A stretch of DNA of 50,944 nucleotides from Apopatosoma sp963618495. Its GTDB lineage: Bacteria > Bacillota > Clostridia > Oscillospirales > CAG-272. The stretch is from positions 1-50,944 of the forward strand of contig CAVESF010000015.1 of assembly GCA_963618495.1 (NCBI GenBank), written 5' to 3'. The notes under the pieces are model-generated. The model did not search any database, was not told the origin of the DNA, and saw only the letters and a program-made list of their open reading frames with translations. A program made the translations under genes and the position numbers. Positions 25,203 to 33,549 of the stretch are shown here, piece after piece; the stretch's first letter is position 1, and each line of letters opens with the position of its first letter.

Positions 25203-26240
25203 ATGAGACAGTATCTTCTTCCTGAAAAAGGCAATTTCTATAAGGCGAATATGCATATGCATACAACGGTATCCGACGGTTGCTGGACACCCGAGCAGGT
25301 AAAAGAGGAATACAAGAAGCGCGGCTATTCCATAATGGCATATACAGACCATGAGGTTATGATACCGCATGACGATCTCAATGACGAGGATTTTCTCACC
25401 ATCCTTTCCACAGAGATAGCGGTAAATGCGCCATGGAGCGAAAAAGGCTTCTGGTATGTTCCTACATATCATATAAATATATATGCAAAAGACCCGCATG
25501 AAAAGGTAAATCCTCTTTTCACGGAGGAAAAGGTTTTCCCGAAGTCACGCGAGTTTGTGACAGACGAAATGAGAAAGGTTCATTATGAGCGCCACTACAG
25601 CGTGGAAGCTATGAACGAAATGATAGCCACGGCAAATAAAGCCGGCTTTCTTGTTTCATACAATCATCCTTTCTGGTCTATTCAGGGCTATGAGGATTAT
25701 ATCGGACTTGAGGGCGTATGGGGCGTAGAGCTTGCCAACTACGGTTGCTTCCGCATGGGACATCAGCTTGACAACAGCATGCAGCCTATAGACGATATGC
25801 TCAGAAAGGGCAAACGCGTTTTCCCGCTGGCTACAGACGATGCGCATAATCCGCCGGATTGCTTCGGCAGCTTTATTGTACTGAAAGCCGACAAGCTGGA
25901 ATATCATACGGTGATGGAAGCGCTGGAGCGCGGAGATTTCTATGCTTCGCTCGGTCCCTCCATAGACGAGCTTTATATCGAGGACGGAACAGTTCATGTT
26001 TCATGTTCCGAGGCGAGACTCATTTCGCTCACTACGGAATGCCGCTTTGCCGCTTTCGGCGGAGACAATCATGAGAAAACTCTCACGAGTGCCGATTTCA
26101 ATATAAACAAGTATCTCGAGCTCAGCCGCGATACTACAAAAAAAGGACTTCCCGCAAAGCCTTATTTCCGCATAACCGTGCAGGATAAAGAAGGAAGAAC
26201 AGCTCATACGAGAGCATATTTCGTAGACGAAATTCTTTGA
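25203..26240 (+). CDS. PHP-domain metal-dependent phosphoesterase
   Basis: A 345-residue cytosolic protein of the PHP superfamily. The metal-binding motif NMHMHTTVSDG (His18, His20) is at the N-terminus, followed by YTDHE, the STEIAV acidic residue, SYNHPFWS and a late TDDAHN motif. The family includes histidinol phosphate phosphatases and nucleases; the late region (ISLTTECRF, FRITVQDKEGR) forms an extra beta domain often seen in clostridial members. Substrate unknown. Monocistronic, with its own promoter and terminator. Confidence 0.85.
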   Translation: MRQYLLPEKGNFYKANMHMHTTVSDGCWTPEQVKEEYKKRGYSIMAYTDHEVMIPHDDLNDEDFLTILSTEIAVNAPWSEKGFWYVPTYHINIYAKDPHEKVNPLFTEEKVFPKSREFVTDEMRKVHYERHYSVEAMNEMIATANKAGFLVSYNHPFWSIQGYEDYIGLEGVWGVELANYGCFRMGHQLDNSMQPIDDMLRKGKRVFPLATDDAHNPPDCFGSFIVLKADKLEYHTVMEALERGDFYASLGPSIDELYIEDGTVHVSCSEARLISLTTECRFAAFGGDNHEKTLTSADFNINKYLELSRDTTKKGLPAKPYFRITVQDKEGRTAHTRAYFVDEIL

Positions 26241-26260
26241 TTATACCCACTAAGAAAGAC

Positions 26261-26289
26261 AAAAAAGGACTGCACTGTCAGCCTTTTTT
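26261..26289. terminator. Rho-independent terminator
   Basis: AAAAAAGG and CCTTTTTT with a CTG/CAG inner stem lie 20 bases after the PHP gene stop. Confidence 0.75.
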
Positions 26290-26312
26290 GCAATTAAACA
26301 GGAGGTGCGGCG

Positions 26313-27533
26313 TTGAAAATTCTGCGTAAACTGATAGCTCCCATCATATGTCTTACTTTTATCGGCGTCGCACTTCTGACAAACGCCGCGAGCATCGGCG
26401 GCTTTATACCGAAAGCATTCGGAACGCTTACACCGGTTTTCGCAGGCTTTTGCATCGCTTTTGTGGCAAATCTTGTTCTCGGAAGGCTCGAGAAACTCTG
26501 GGATAAAATTTTCAGAAAGAAAAAGACATTGTTTCGGTGCAGACGCGGAATATGCCTTGTCCTCAGCGAGATAATCATTCTCGGTTCGCTTTCTCTCATA
26601 TTTTTCGTTGTGATTCCGCATCTTGCGGGCGCGATATCATCGTTTGTGGCAAATCTTTCTGTCTATGCGGGAAATCTGCGGCATTATTGGGAGAAGATAA
26701 GCGAATTTCTCATGCGTTTTTCGATTGTCATGCCAGAAATACCGCAGGAGCAGGATAAGATAATCGAATCTATCACGGATTTCCTCTCGCAAAACGGCAA
26801 TATGCTCGTGGATAAAGCTTTTAATTTTATGGTTAAAGCGGGTAACGCTCTTGTCTCGGTAATCGTGGCATTTACTATCTCGGTTTATGTACTCCTGCGA
26901 AAGGAACAGCTCGGCGCTCAGATGCGAAAGTTGATACGGGGCGTATTTTCCGAAGAGAACTATCGGAAAATCTATGACTTTTTCGCACTCTGCAACGAGT
27001 GCTTCTCGAATTTCGTGACAGGTCAGCTTGCCGAGGTCGTGATAAACACATTGCTTTGCCTTGTCGGCATGCTGATACTGCGCATGCCTTATGCGCTGAT
27101 GATTTCCGTACTCGTCGGCATAACGGCGCTGATACCTGTTTTCGGCGCTTTCATCGGTTCGGGCGCGGGTGCGCTGCTGATACTGCTTGTAGACCCGATA
27201 AAGGCGATATGGTTTGTGATATTCATCATCGCGATGCAGCAGGTGGACGGAAACATCATATATCCGAGAGTCGTCGGCAAATCCGTGGGACTGCCGAGCA
27301 TGCTCGTTTTTGTGGCGGTGACCGTCGGCGGAAACGCTTTCGGAATACTCGGAATGCTTTTTGCCGTCCCCGTCTGCACTGTAGCCTACACTTTGCTCGA
27401 GCGTCTTATCGATTCCAAGGAAGCGAAAAAGAAAAACAGCGGGGAAGCGTCTGATGGCGGGGAAGCGTCGGAGTATGCAGAAGCGTCGGAAAACGGTGAC
27501 GCCGGCGAGCCGCAAGCCGAAAAGCATGAATAA
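26313..27533 (+). CDS. AI-2E family transporter (PerM-like)
   Basis: A 406-residue membrane protein with about eight transmembrane helices and the family core PVFGAFIGSGAGALL, QQVDGNIIYPRVVGKS and VGLPSMLVFVAV. Members export small molecules or ions; AI-2 export itself is shown for few. The TTG start at 26313 is preceded by GGAGGTG. The cytoplasmic C-terminus carries a short imperfect repeat of GEAS-like units (about residues 372-395). It precedes the DUF1653 gene by 22 bases. Confidence 0.88.
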   Translation: MKILRKLIAPIICLTFIGVALLTNAASIGGFIPKAFGTLTPVFAGFCIAFVANLVLGRLEKLWDKIFRKKKTLFRCRRGICLVLSEIIILGSLSLIFFVVIPHLAGAISSFVANLSVYAGNLRHYWEKISEFLMRFSIVMPEIPQEQDKIIESITDFLSQNGNMLVDKAFNFMVKAGNALVSVIVAFTISVYVLLRKEQLGAQMRKLIRGVFSEENYRKIYDFFALCNECFSNFVTGQLAEVVINTLLCLVGMLILRMPYALMISVLVGITALIPVFGAFIGSGAGALLILLVDPIKAIWFVIFIIAMQQVDGNIIYPRVVGKSVGLPSMLVFVAVTVGGNAFGILGMLFAVPVCTVAYTLLERLIDSKEAKKKNSGEASDGGEASEYAEASENGDAGEPQAEKHE

Positions 27534-27555
27534 AAAATGAAAACGGAGACAAGAT

Positions 27556-27768
27556 ATGGAAGAGGTAAAAGCAGGCAGATACAGACATTTCAAAGGGAAT
27601 GAATATGAGGTGCTTTTCATAGCGAAGCATTCGGAAACGCTCGAGCCGATGGTTGTCTACCGCGCACTATACGGCGAGGGCGGAGTGTGGGTTCGTCCTC
27701 TCTCAATGTGGAATGAAACGGTCACTCACGATGGCAAAAAACAAAAGAGATTTTCCTTTATAGGTTGA
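27556..27768 (+). CDS. DUF1653 domain protein
   Basis: A 70-residue protein covering a complete DUF1653 domain: YRHFKGNEYEVLFIAKHSET, VVYRALYG, VWVRPLSMW. Such proteins are widespread; the structural role is unknown. GGAG precedes the ATG. Confidence 0.85.
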   Translation: MEEVKAGRYRHFKGNEYEVLFIAKHSETLEPMVVYRALYGEGGVWVRPLSMWNETVTHDGKKQKRFSFIG

Positions 27769-27827
27769 TTTGCCTGCGATATTTACGATTACAATATACT
27801 CATAAAACATATTTTGGAGATATATTT

Positions 27828-28916
27828 ATGAAAAAAATAATGCTCGTATTCGGCACTCGACCCGAGGCGATAAAAATGTGTCCGCTTGTGTGCGAGCTTC
27901 GCGGCAGACCGAATATTTCCACTTGCGTGTGCGTGACGGGACAGCACAGGGCGATGCTCGACGAGGCGCTTGCCGCTTTCGGCGTGAAGCCGGATCATGA
28001 CCTTTCTCTCATGCGCGAGGGGCAGTCGCTCTTTGATATAACGACAGGCGTTATCGACGGAATGAAAGATGTGCTTACGAAAGAGAAGCCGGATGTCGTG
28101 CTTGTACACGGCGATACGACGAGCGCTTTTGCGGCGGCACTCTCGGCATACTACATGAAGATACCCGTGGGACATGTCGAGGCTGGGCTACGCACGCACA
28201 ATCTCTATTCGCCATATCCCGAGGAATTCAACCGGAATGCGGTCGATATCATCGCGAAATATCGCTTCTGTCCGACGGAAAAAAGCAGTGAAAACCTTGC
28301 CGCAGAGGGTATTTCCGATGGTATATACATCACGGGAAATACCGTCATCGATGCGCTGAAAACCACGGTGAAAAGCGACTTTTCGCATCCGCTCCTCGAG
28401 TGGGCGGGAGGAAAAAGGCTCGTTCTGATAACGGCGCACAGGCGGGAAAATATCGGTGATCCGCTCGAAAAAATGCTCCGCGGAATACGCACGGCTGTAG
28501 AAGCGCATCCCGATACGCGGGCGATATATCCCGTTCATCCGAATCCCGCGGTGAGAAAAACAGCGGAAAAAGTATTCTTCGGTTGCAATGCGGTGCGCCT
28601 CTGCGAGCCGCTTTCCGTGCTTGATTTTCACAATATTCTTGCCCGCTGCTATCTTGTGATGACGGACAGCGGCGGCATTCAGGAGGAGGCGACGGCTCTC
28701 GGCAAGCCGACTCTCGTGATGCGCGGCACGACGGAGCGTCCCGAGGGGATAGCTTCCGGTACACTGCGGCTCGTCGGCACGGATGAAAATGCGGTCTCAC
28801 GCGCTCTCTCGACACTGCTTGACGATGCCGGAGAATACGGCAAAATGGCGCACAGCGCAAATCCCTACGGCGACGGAAAAGCCTGCATGAGAATAGCGGA
28901 TATTCTCGAAAAATGA
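27828..28916 (+). CDS. wecB: UDP-N-acetylglucosamine 2-epimerase (non-hydrolysing)
   Basis: Converts UDP-GlcNAc to UDP-ManNAc for teichoic acid or surface polysaccharide synthesis. The 362-residue protein begins KKIMLVFGTRPEAIKM at the ATG at 27828 behind GGAG. Conserved catalytic segments are VHGDTTSAFAAALSA, GHVEAGLRT, YPEEFNR, TAHRREN and DSGGIQEEA. No other glycan genes are adjacent; a terminator follows. Confidence 0.95.
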   Translation: MKKIMLVFGTRPEAIKMCPLVCELRGRPNISTCVCVTGQHRAMLDEALAAFGVKPDHDLSLMREGQSLFDITTGVIDGMKDVLTKEKPDVVLVHGDTTSAFAAALSAYYMKIPVGHVEAGLRTHNLYSPYPEEFNRNAVDIIAKYRFCPTEKSSENLAAEGISDGIYITGNTVIDALKTTVKSDFSHPLLEWAGGKRLVLITAHRRENIGDPLEKMLRGIRTAVEAHPDTRAIYPVHPNPAVRKTAEKVFFGCNAVRLCEPLSVLDFHNILARCYLVMTDSGGIQEEATALGKPTLVMRGTTERPEGIASGTLRLVGTDENAVSRALSTLLDDAGEYGKMAHSANPYGDGKACMRIADILEK

Positions 28917-28936
28917 GTAAAAGCAAGCGAAATAAG

Positions 28937-28960
28937 GTCGGGCGGCGCGCCCGACTTTTT
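28937..28960 (+). terminator. Rho-independent terminator of wecB
   Basis: GTCGGGC (28937-28943) pairs with GCCCGAC (28949-28955), followed by TTTTT. Confidence 0.85.
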
Positions 28961-29108
28961 ACATAATTTTTACACAAAATGACATGATAAATATATTAAA
29001 AACTATATTGCAAATCAAAAAAGAAGTCAATACAAATCACTATTTCAGAACGCATCCCAACGGCACGCGGCGAAGATGTGAATTTGTTTTAAACATCGGC
29101 TAAATGAC

Positions 29109-29137
29109 TTGACAAATCTTATATATTTGTATATAAT
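29109..29137 (+). promoter_or_regulatory. Consensus sigma-A promoter
   Basis: TTGACA (29109-29114) and TATAAT (29132-29137) are separated by exactly 17 bases. It would drive the cysteine-rich surface protein, about 175 bases downstream, but the assembly gap lies between them. The rest of 28961-29108 shows nothing that I recognise. Confidence 0.75.
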
Positions 29138-29180
29138 AAGATTTAAAGCGGGCGGGGCGGACGCGCCTTTTCCCGACTTT

Positions 29181-29190
29181 NNNNNNNNNN
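29181..29190. other. Assembly gap of ten N
   Basis: Ten undetermined bases in the leader of the surface protein gene. The true length is unknown, and the join between the two sides rests on scaffolding. GC-rich inverted sequence (GGGCGGGGCGGACGCGCC) lies just left of it. Confidence 0.95.
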
Positions 29191-29311
29191 GCCAAACTCA
29201 AACAACGGCTTTTTTGCATGGCGACGATTTCGGCAGGGGAAGCCGAAAAGCGGTATCGCTTTTTGAAAAGTGAGCATCTTTGCCGAAAATATTTGCAAAA
29301 TCGGAGGAAAT

Positions 29312-32300
29312 ATGAAAAAAAGGATTTTATCATTTGCACTCGTACTGTTGTTCTGCTTCAGCATGATAGGCACGGCTGACCTGACAGGCGAGCATTCGCA
29401 TGTTCATGCTGACGCCACAGGCGGTTCATCCACCGCTCTCGGAGTTGTGGATTATACCGATAAATCAATCACAATACATACCGTTGACGCAACACAGGGA
29501 TACTATGTTACCGTCACCGGTCCGAATGGCTATAGCGAAAGCACACAGATATCCACATCGAATGTTGATAAAGGCGAAAGCCAAACGGTGTTCAAGGGAA
29601 TGAACGCAGGCGCGGAGTATACTCTTACGCTTTTGAATAACAGCGGAAAAGTAGAGGCTAAAACACAGAAGACGAAGGCCTCGGCTCCGGCCGCTCCTTC
29701 TCAGCCCACTTATTCCAGCTACGGTTCTACCAATATCACGCTCAATACAAGCTCTGATTGCGAATACAGCCTTGACGGCGGCAACACATGGCAGCAGGGC
29801 AATGCAGGAAAGACTACTTTCTACTATGAAAATCAGGCTCTTGCCGGTAATAGAGTAAGAATCAAAGCAGGCACGACATATACTATTTATGCCCGCATTG
29901 CCGAGACGACAACATCCGAGCCGAGCGCAGAAAGCACCGCTCTTACTATCAAAACGGTTCCTGTTCCGACAAGCGTTGATTTTTCCAATATAGACAAAAA
30001 CAGCTTCACGGTTAAAACTGAAACCGGTATTGAGTACAGTATCGACGGCAATACATATCAGAGCACAGGTACATTTACCGGTATCACAGCGGGCAACTCA
30101 TATACATTGTATGCGCGCTATGCCGCAGATTCTTCAAAGAATATATCGGCAGGCGATGTGTACAAGCAGACGGTTAATCTTCCCGTTGTTACTCCGAGTA
30201 CGTCCGTAGAGGATGACACCATCCACCTTAAACTCAGCTTCAATGCAGGAACATTTACTCTGAGCAAAGTCAAGTATAAGATTGTTGTCACATATACATT
30301 CGCGGGTACTCAGACAGTTACGCTTGAGAACGAAGCAAATCAGGAATTGAATGTATATCCGGGAATGCCGCTGACTTTTGACATAAATACAAATCTTTCA
30401 TCATCTACAAAGGATGCTAAGTATTCTGCAACCGTAACAGCTATCGTATGTGAAACAGAGCATACAATATTCTCCGTAACAGACGCCGCTCTTGAGGGAG
30501 TACATACTCATGATTTCACTTATTCTCCCGCAACATGTACAGAACCCGCGAAGTGCTCCTGCGGCGCAACAAACGGCAGCGCACTCGGACACCAGTGGTC
30601 TGCAGCTACATGCAAGTCTGCAAAGAAATGCAGTCGTTGCAGTGCAACAGAAGGCACTGCTGACGCCAATGCTCATGTAGACGCGAACAAGGACGGCAAG
30701 TGCGATCTCTGCGGCACTACAGTCTGCGAGCATAGCTGGTCGCCCACAAGTGCAAGTTGCACACAGGCTCAGACCTGTACAAAGTGCGGTGCCGTAAAGG
30801 CGGCAACGGGTCATACATTTGAGGCGGCTACCTGCACATCTCCAAAGAAGTGCAAGGTCTGCGGCGAAAAAGAGGGCAATGCTCTCGGACATACTCCCAA
30901 TTCGAGCAATGTCTGCACGCGTTGCAACAAGCAGCTCGTTGCCCATGACTATAACTATCACAAAGTTTGCTCTTACTGCAGAAAATGTACCAACGCTCTT
31001 TGCGTAGCCTATATCGGCTGTGACGGTACGGCAAGCGGATGCAATGGCTCATCATCCGGCAAGGTTGCTCATACGGGCGCTCATACTCTCTGCTCCAAGT
31101 GTGGCAACTGCCTTGTGTCCGATTGCGAAGAGTATAAAGGCTGTACATCGGCAAAGTGTGCCAACAACTCTTATGGCGGTACGATAGAACACAATGCCTC
31201 GCACGATATACTTTACGGTAAATGCTCCACGTGCGGCAGCTGTCTCTGCTCGGAATGCAAGAATTATAAAGGCTGTAACGGTCAGAAATGCCTTAATCAG
31301 AGCGGCGACTCCGGTCACCTTTCAACCCATGCCACATGCTCGGTTTGCGGCTCCTGCCTTGTTTCCTCCTGCTCGCTTTACAAGAGCTGCACAAGCACAG
31401 AATGCAATAACAGACCGGATCCCAACGCTTGTTCACATGAATGGGAAGTAGTAAAATATGAAGTTGTTCCATGCTCCGATGAAGCAAAGGAATGGGGTGC
31501 CGGCAGCGGTACCTTCAAGTGCAAGAAGTGCCTGAAGGAAGAAATAAGAGTGGTTTCCGCTTCCGACCATACCTACGGCGAAAGAGAAAAACTTGCAAAC
31601 GGCACATGGGTTCAGAAGTGTACAATGTGCGGCAAGATTCAGATTTGCACGGATCAGACCTGCGGACATAATTTCAATACATATTTCGTACTCCAGAAAA
31701 CAAACTCAACAGACTGCACAGTAGGTGGCGAATGGACATATGTCTGCACATATCCGAGCTGCGGCTTCACTGTTACAAAAACGGTTTCCGCAGGCGCACA
31801 CAAGCTTGATAACGGCGTTATCACAACTCCCGCTACAGACACAACGTCCGGCGTAAAGACATATACATGCGCAGTCTGCGGTAAGACAAAGACAGAAACT
31901 ATCCCTGCCACAAATCCCTGCGCCGCAGGTCACACATACGGCGACTGGGTTGTAACAAAGAATGCTACCTGCACAACGGCAGGCTCAAGAACACGCACCT
32001 GTTCCGTATGCCGAAATACGGATACGGAGGGATTAGCCGCAACAGGACATTCCTTCAGCGAATATGTCGTAGTCAAGAATTCCACATGTAAAGAAGCGGG
32101 CTACAAAGTTTCCTCCTGCGTCAAGTGCGGCACGGAAAAGAGAGAGGATCTCCCTCTGACAGACCACAAGATGGTTCTTGATTCCAGCAGGGAAGCAACC
32201 TGCGTTGCCGACGGTTCTACCGTATACGAATGCAGCGTATGTGGTATACGCAATGAAACAACAACACCCGCAACAGGCAAGCACAGCTTTGTTGACGACG

Positions 32301-32890
32301 GTGAAAATGCAAAGAAATGCGTTGCCTGCGGCTTCAGATATGAAATCGTAAACGACGGCAACAAGAAGCTCATCAAGCTTTCCAACAACAATGTTTCGAT
32401 CACTATCGCAGGAAGCGATGCCGATACATATTTCTACAGCGTTACCGAAAAGGGGGCAAGCTACTACAGCTGGTTTGATTCATGGATGGAATTCCTGAAG
32501 AATAAGGGCGAGGTTTCTTCCGATGCCGCTCTTATCAAGGCATACACTGTTGAAATGACAAACGAAGGCGAGAAGGTTGCTCTCGGAAGCGACATGAGCG
32601 CGACAATCGTTCTTCCCGAGGAAAACAAGAAGACATCCGTCAAGGTTTATACGATAAAGGGTAATGCTCCCGTTGAGATTACAGACTTCAAGCGCAGCGG
32701 AAACAAGATTACCGTTTCGGGCGACAGTCTCAACGACAGCACAGGCGAATTCTTCGTAATCTCCGCAAAGACAGCGAAGAAATCCAATCCCGCAGTTGCA
32801 ATAGTTATCGGTATCGTTGCTGTTGTTGCTGTTGCCGGCGTAGGCGGCTACTTCCTCTATAAGAAGGGATTCTTCAGCTCGGCTGAATAA
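29312..32890 (+). CDS. Large cysteine-rich repeat surface protein
   Basis: A 1192-residue secreted, membrane-anchored protein. The start follows GGAGG. Residues 1 to about 25 are a signal peptide (KKRILSFALVLLFCFSMIG). About 60-390 form fibronectin-III-like and beta-rich segments (YSLDGGNTWQQG, YARYAADSS). About 400-550 hold repeats with spaced CxxC pairs (ATCTEPAKCSCG, ATCTSPKKCKVCG) separated by GH motifs. About 550-706 contain four units of a different type, CxxCGxCLxxxCxxYKGC. About 707-1010 return to the first type. A beta domain and a C-terminal helix (about 1159-1183) end in a short basic tail; there is no LPxTG. The cysteine pairs suggest metal or disulfide-stabilised knuckles. Function unknown, possibly adhesion. 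It has its own promoter. Confidence 0.8.
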   Translation: MKKRILSFALVLLFCFSMIGTADLTGEHSHVHADATGGSSTALGVVDYTDKSITIHTVDATQGYYVTVTGPNGYSESTQISTSNVDKGESQTVFKGMNAGAEYTLTLLNNSGKVEAKTQKTKASAPAAPSQPTYSSYGSTNITLNTSSDCEYSLDGGNTWQQGNAGKTTFYYENQALAGNRVRIKAGTTYTIYARIAETTTSEPSAESTALTIKTVPVPTSVDFSNIDKNSFTVKTETGIEYSIDGNTYQSTGTFTGITAGNSYTLYARYAADSSKNISAGDVYKQTVNLPVVTPSTSVEDDTIHLKLSFNAGTFTLSKVKYKIVVTYTFAGTQTVTLENEANQELNVYPGMPLTFDINTNLSSSTKDAKYSATVTAIVCETEHTIFSVTDAALEGVHTHDFTYSPATCTEPAKCSCGATNGSALGHQWSAATCKSAKKCSRCSATEGTADANAHVDANKDGKCDLCGTTVCEHSWSPTSASCTQAQTCTKCGAVKAATGHTFEAATCTSPKKCKVCGEKEGNALGHTPNSSNVCTRCNKQLVAHDYNYHKVCSYCRKCTNALCVAYIGCDGTASGCNGSSSGKVAHTGAHTLCSKCGNCLVSDCEEYKGCTSAKCANNSYGGTIEHNASHDILYGKCSTCGSCLCSECKNYKGCNGQKCLNQSGDSGHLSTHATCSVCGSCLVSSCSLYKSCTSTECNNRPDPNACSHEWEVVKYEVVPCSDEAKEWGAGSGTFKCKKCLKEEIRVVSASDHTYGEREKLANGTWVQKCTMCGKIQICTDQTCGHNFNTYFVLQKTNSTDCTVGGEWTYVCTYPSCGFTVTKTVSAGAHKLDNGVITTPATDTTSGVKTYTCAVCGKTKTETIPATNPCAAGHTYGDWVVTKNATCTTAGSRTRTCSVCRNTDTEGLAATGHSFSEYVVVKNSTCKEAGYKVSSCVKCGTEKREDLPLTDHKMVLDSSREATCVADGSTVYECSVCGIRNETTTPATGKHSFVDDGENAKKCVACGFRYEIVNDGNKKLIKLSNNNVSITIAGSDADTYFYSVTEKGASYYSWFDSWMEFLKNKGEVSSDAALIKAYTVEMTNEGEKVALGSDMSATIVLPEENKKTSVKVYTIKGNAPVEITDFKRSGNKITVSGDSLNDSTGEFFVISAKTAKKSNPAVAIVIGIVAVVAVAGVGGYFLYKKGFFSSAE

Positions 32891-32904
32891 TAATTGATAC
32901 AAAA

Positions 32905-32939
32905 TCCTTCGGGCTGAGTCATTAGCTTAGCCCGAAGGA
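32905..32939 (+). terminator. Hairpin terminator after surface protein gene
   Basis: TCCTTCGGGCT (32905-32915) pairs with AGCCCGAAGGA (32929-32939). A second hairpin, GCGGATGC with GCATCCGC, follows at about 32949-32983. T runs are short. Confidence 0.65.
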
Positions 32940-33005
32940 AGAAAAAAGCGGATGCTTTTTACCGAAAGGTATTGCGCATCCGCTTGCTTTATTGTATAAA
33001 ATTAA

Positions 33006-33254
33006 GGCTCTTTGGGTTCTTTGTCAATAGTTGGGGAAAAAGTCTGACGAAAATGTAAGAAACCATTGAAAAGCATAGGGGGAAGCGTCACGAAACGTAG
33101 TGGAGTGGCGCTTCCCCTATGCTTCGGCCCCGCTGTTGCCTTTAAACTCATCAATTCCGAGTACTTCCGGCAGTCGCATCGGTTTGCAGTATTGGAGAAA
33201 GCTGTTCGGTTCCGCAAAGCGTTTCCCACAGGAACAGGCATAGCGGCGCTTGTG
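33006..33254 (-). mobile_element. Remnant of an ISL3-family insertion sequence
   Basis: On the minus strand 33254-33117 encodes HKRRYACSCGKRFAE and then LPEVLGIDEFKGN, which match the zinc-ribbon and catalytic-core segments of ISL3-type transposases, but about sixty residues expected between them and the whole C-terminal half are missing; the frame ends at a TAG. The segment 33006-33046 resembles the terminal repeat of this family and recurs at 23011-23051. The element is therefore internally deleted and inactive. It replaces the 3' part of the second methyltransferase gene. Confidence 0.6.
33070..33134. repeat. Long inverted repeat inside the IS remnant
   Basis: AAGCATAGGGGGAAGCG and CGCTTCCCCTATGCTT form a stem of about 16 pairs with one bulged G, around a 21-base loop that can form a small CAC/GTG stem. 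It sits where the transposase homology breaks off. Confidence 0.6.
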
Positions 33255-33549
33255 CAAAACGGATCACTTCATAAAACAGATTGCCGCGGTTATCACAAAA
33301 GCCACGCTGCCGACCAGCAATCGAAAATGGCTGACAAGGAAATCCGGCGGCTATAACGTCGACCGTAGAAAGAGAATGAGAATCTACATTGCAAATATCT
33401 GCCTCAATCAGCGGGATTTCTTTATGATTATGCCGATATGTAAGGCAACATTTGTGATCCTTTTCTATCGCCCATAGAATTTGAAATCCTGCTTGAGCGA
33501 AACCCAGTTCAATGCCGCCTATTCCCGCAAACAGGCTCGCAACAGTCAT
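33255..33549 (-). pseudogene. Truncated C5 cytosine DNA methyltransferase
   Basis: N-terminal fragment of a second methyltransferase. About 98 residues are homologous: motif I SLFAGIGGIELGF, the acidic motif II residue in AIEKD, and motif IV GFPCQPFS with the catalytic cysteine, ending after NRGNLFYEVIRF. The open frame runs on to 33151 but is out of register with the ISL3 transposase sequence there. Motifs VI-X and the target recognition domain are gone, so it cannot methylate. Its ATG overlaps the nuclease stop (ATGA), so it was the last gene of the restriction operon. Confidence 0.75.

Noticed and set aside
30510..31430. CRISPR-like or DNA-level repeat array
   Set aside because: The repetition is at protein level, with variable spacing and divergent codons; there are no identical direct repeats.
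33070..33134. Integron attC site
   Set aside because: The hairpin lacks the conserved R and L box core sites, and no integrase or cassette structure is near.
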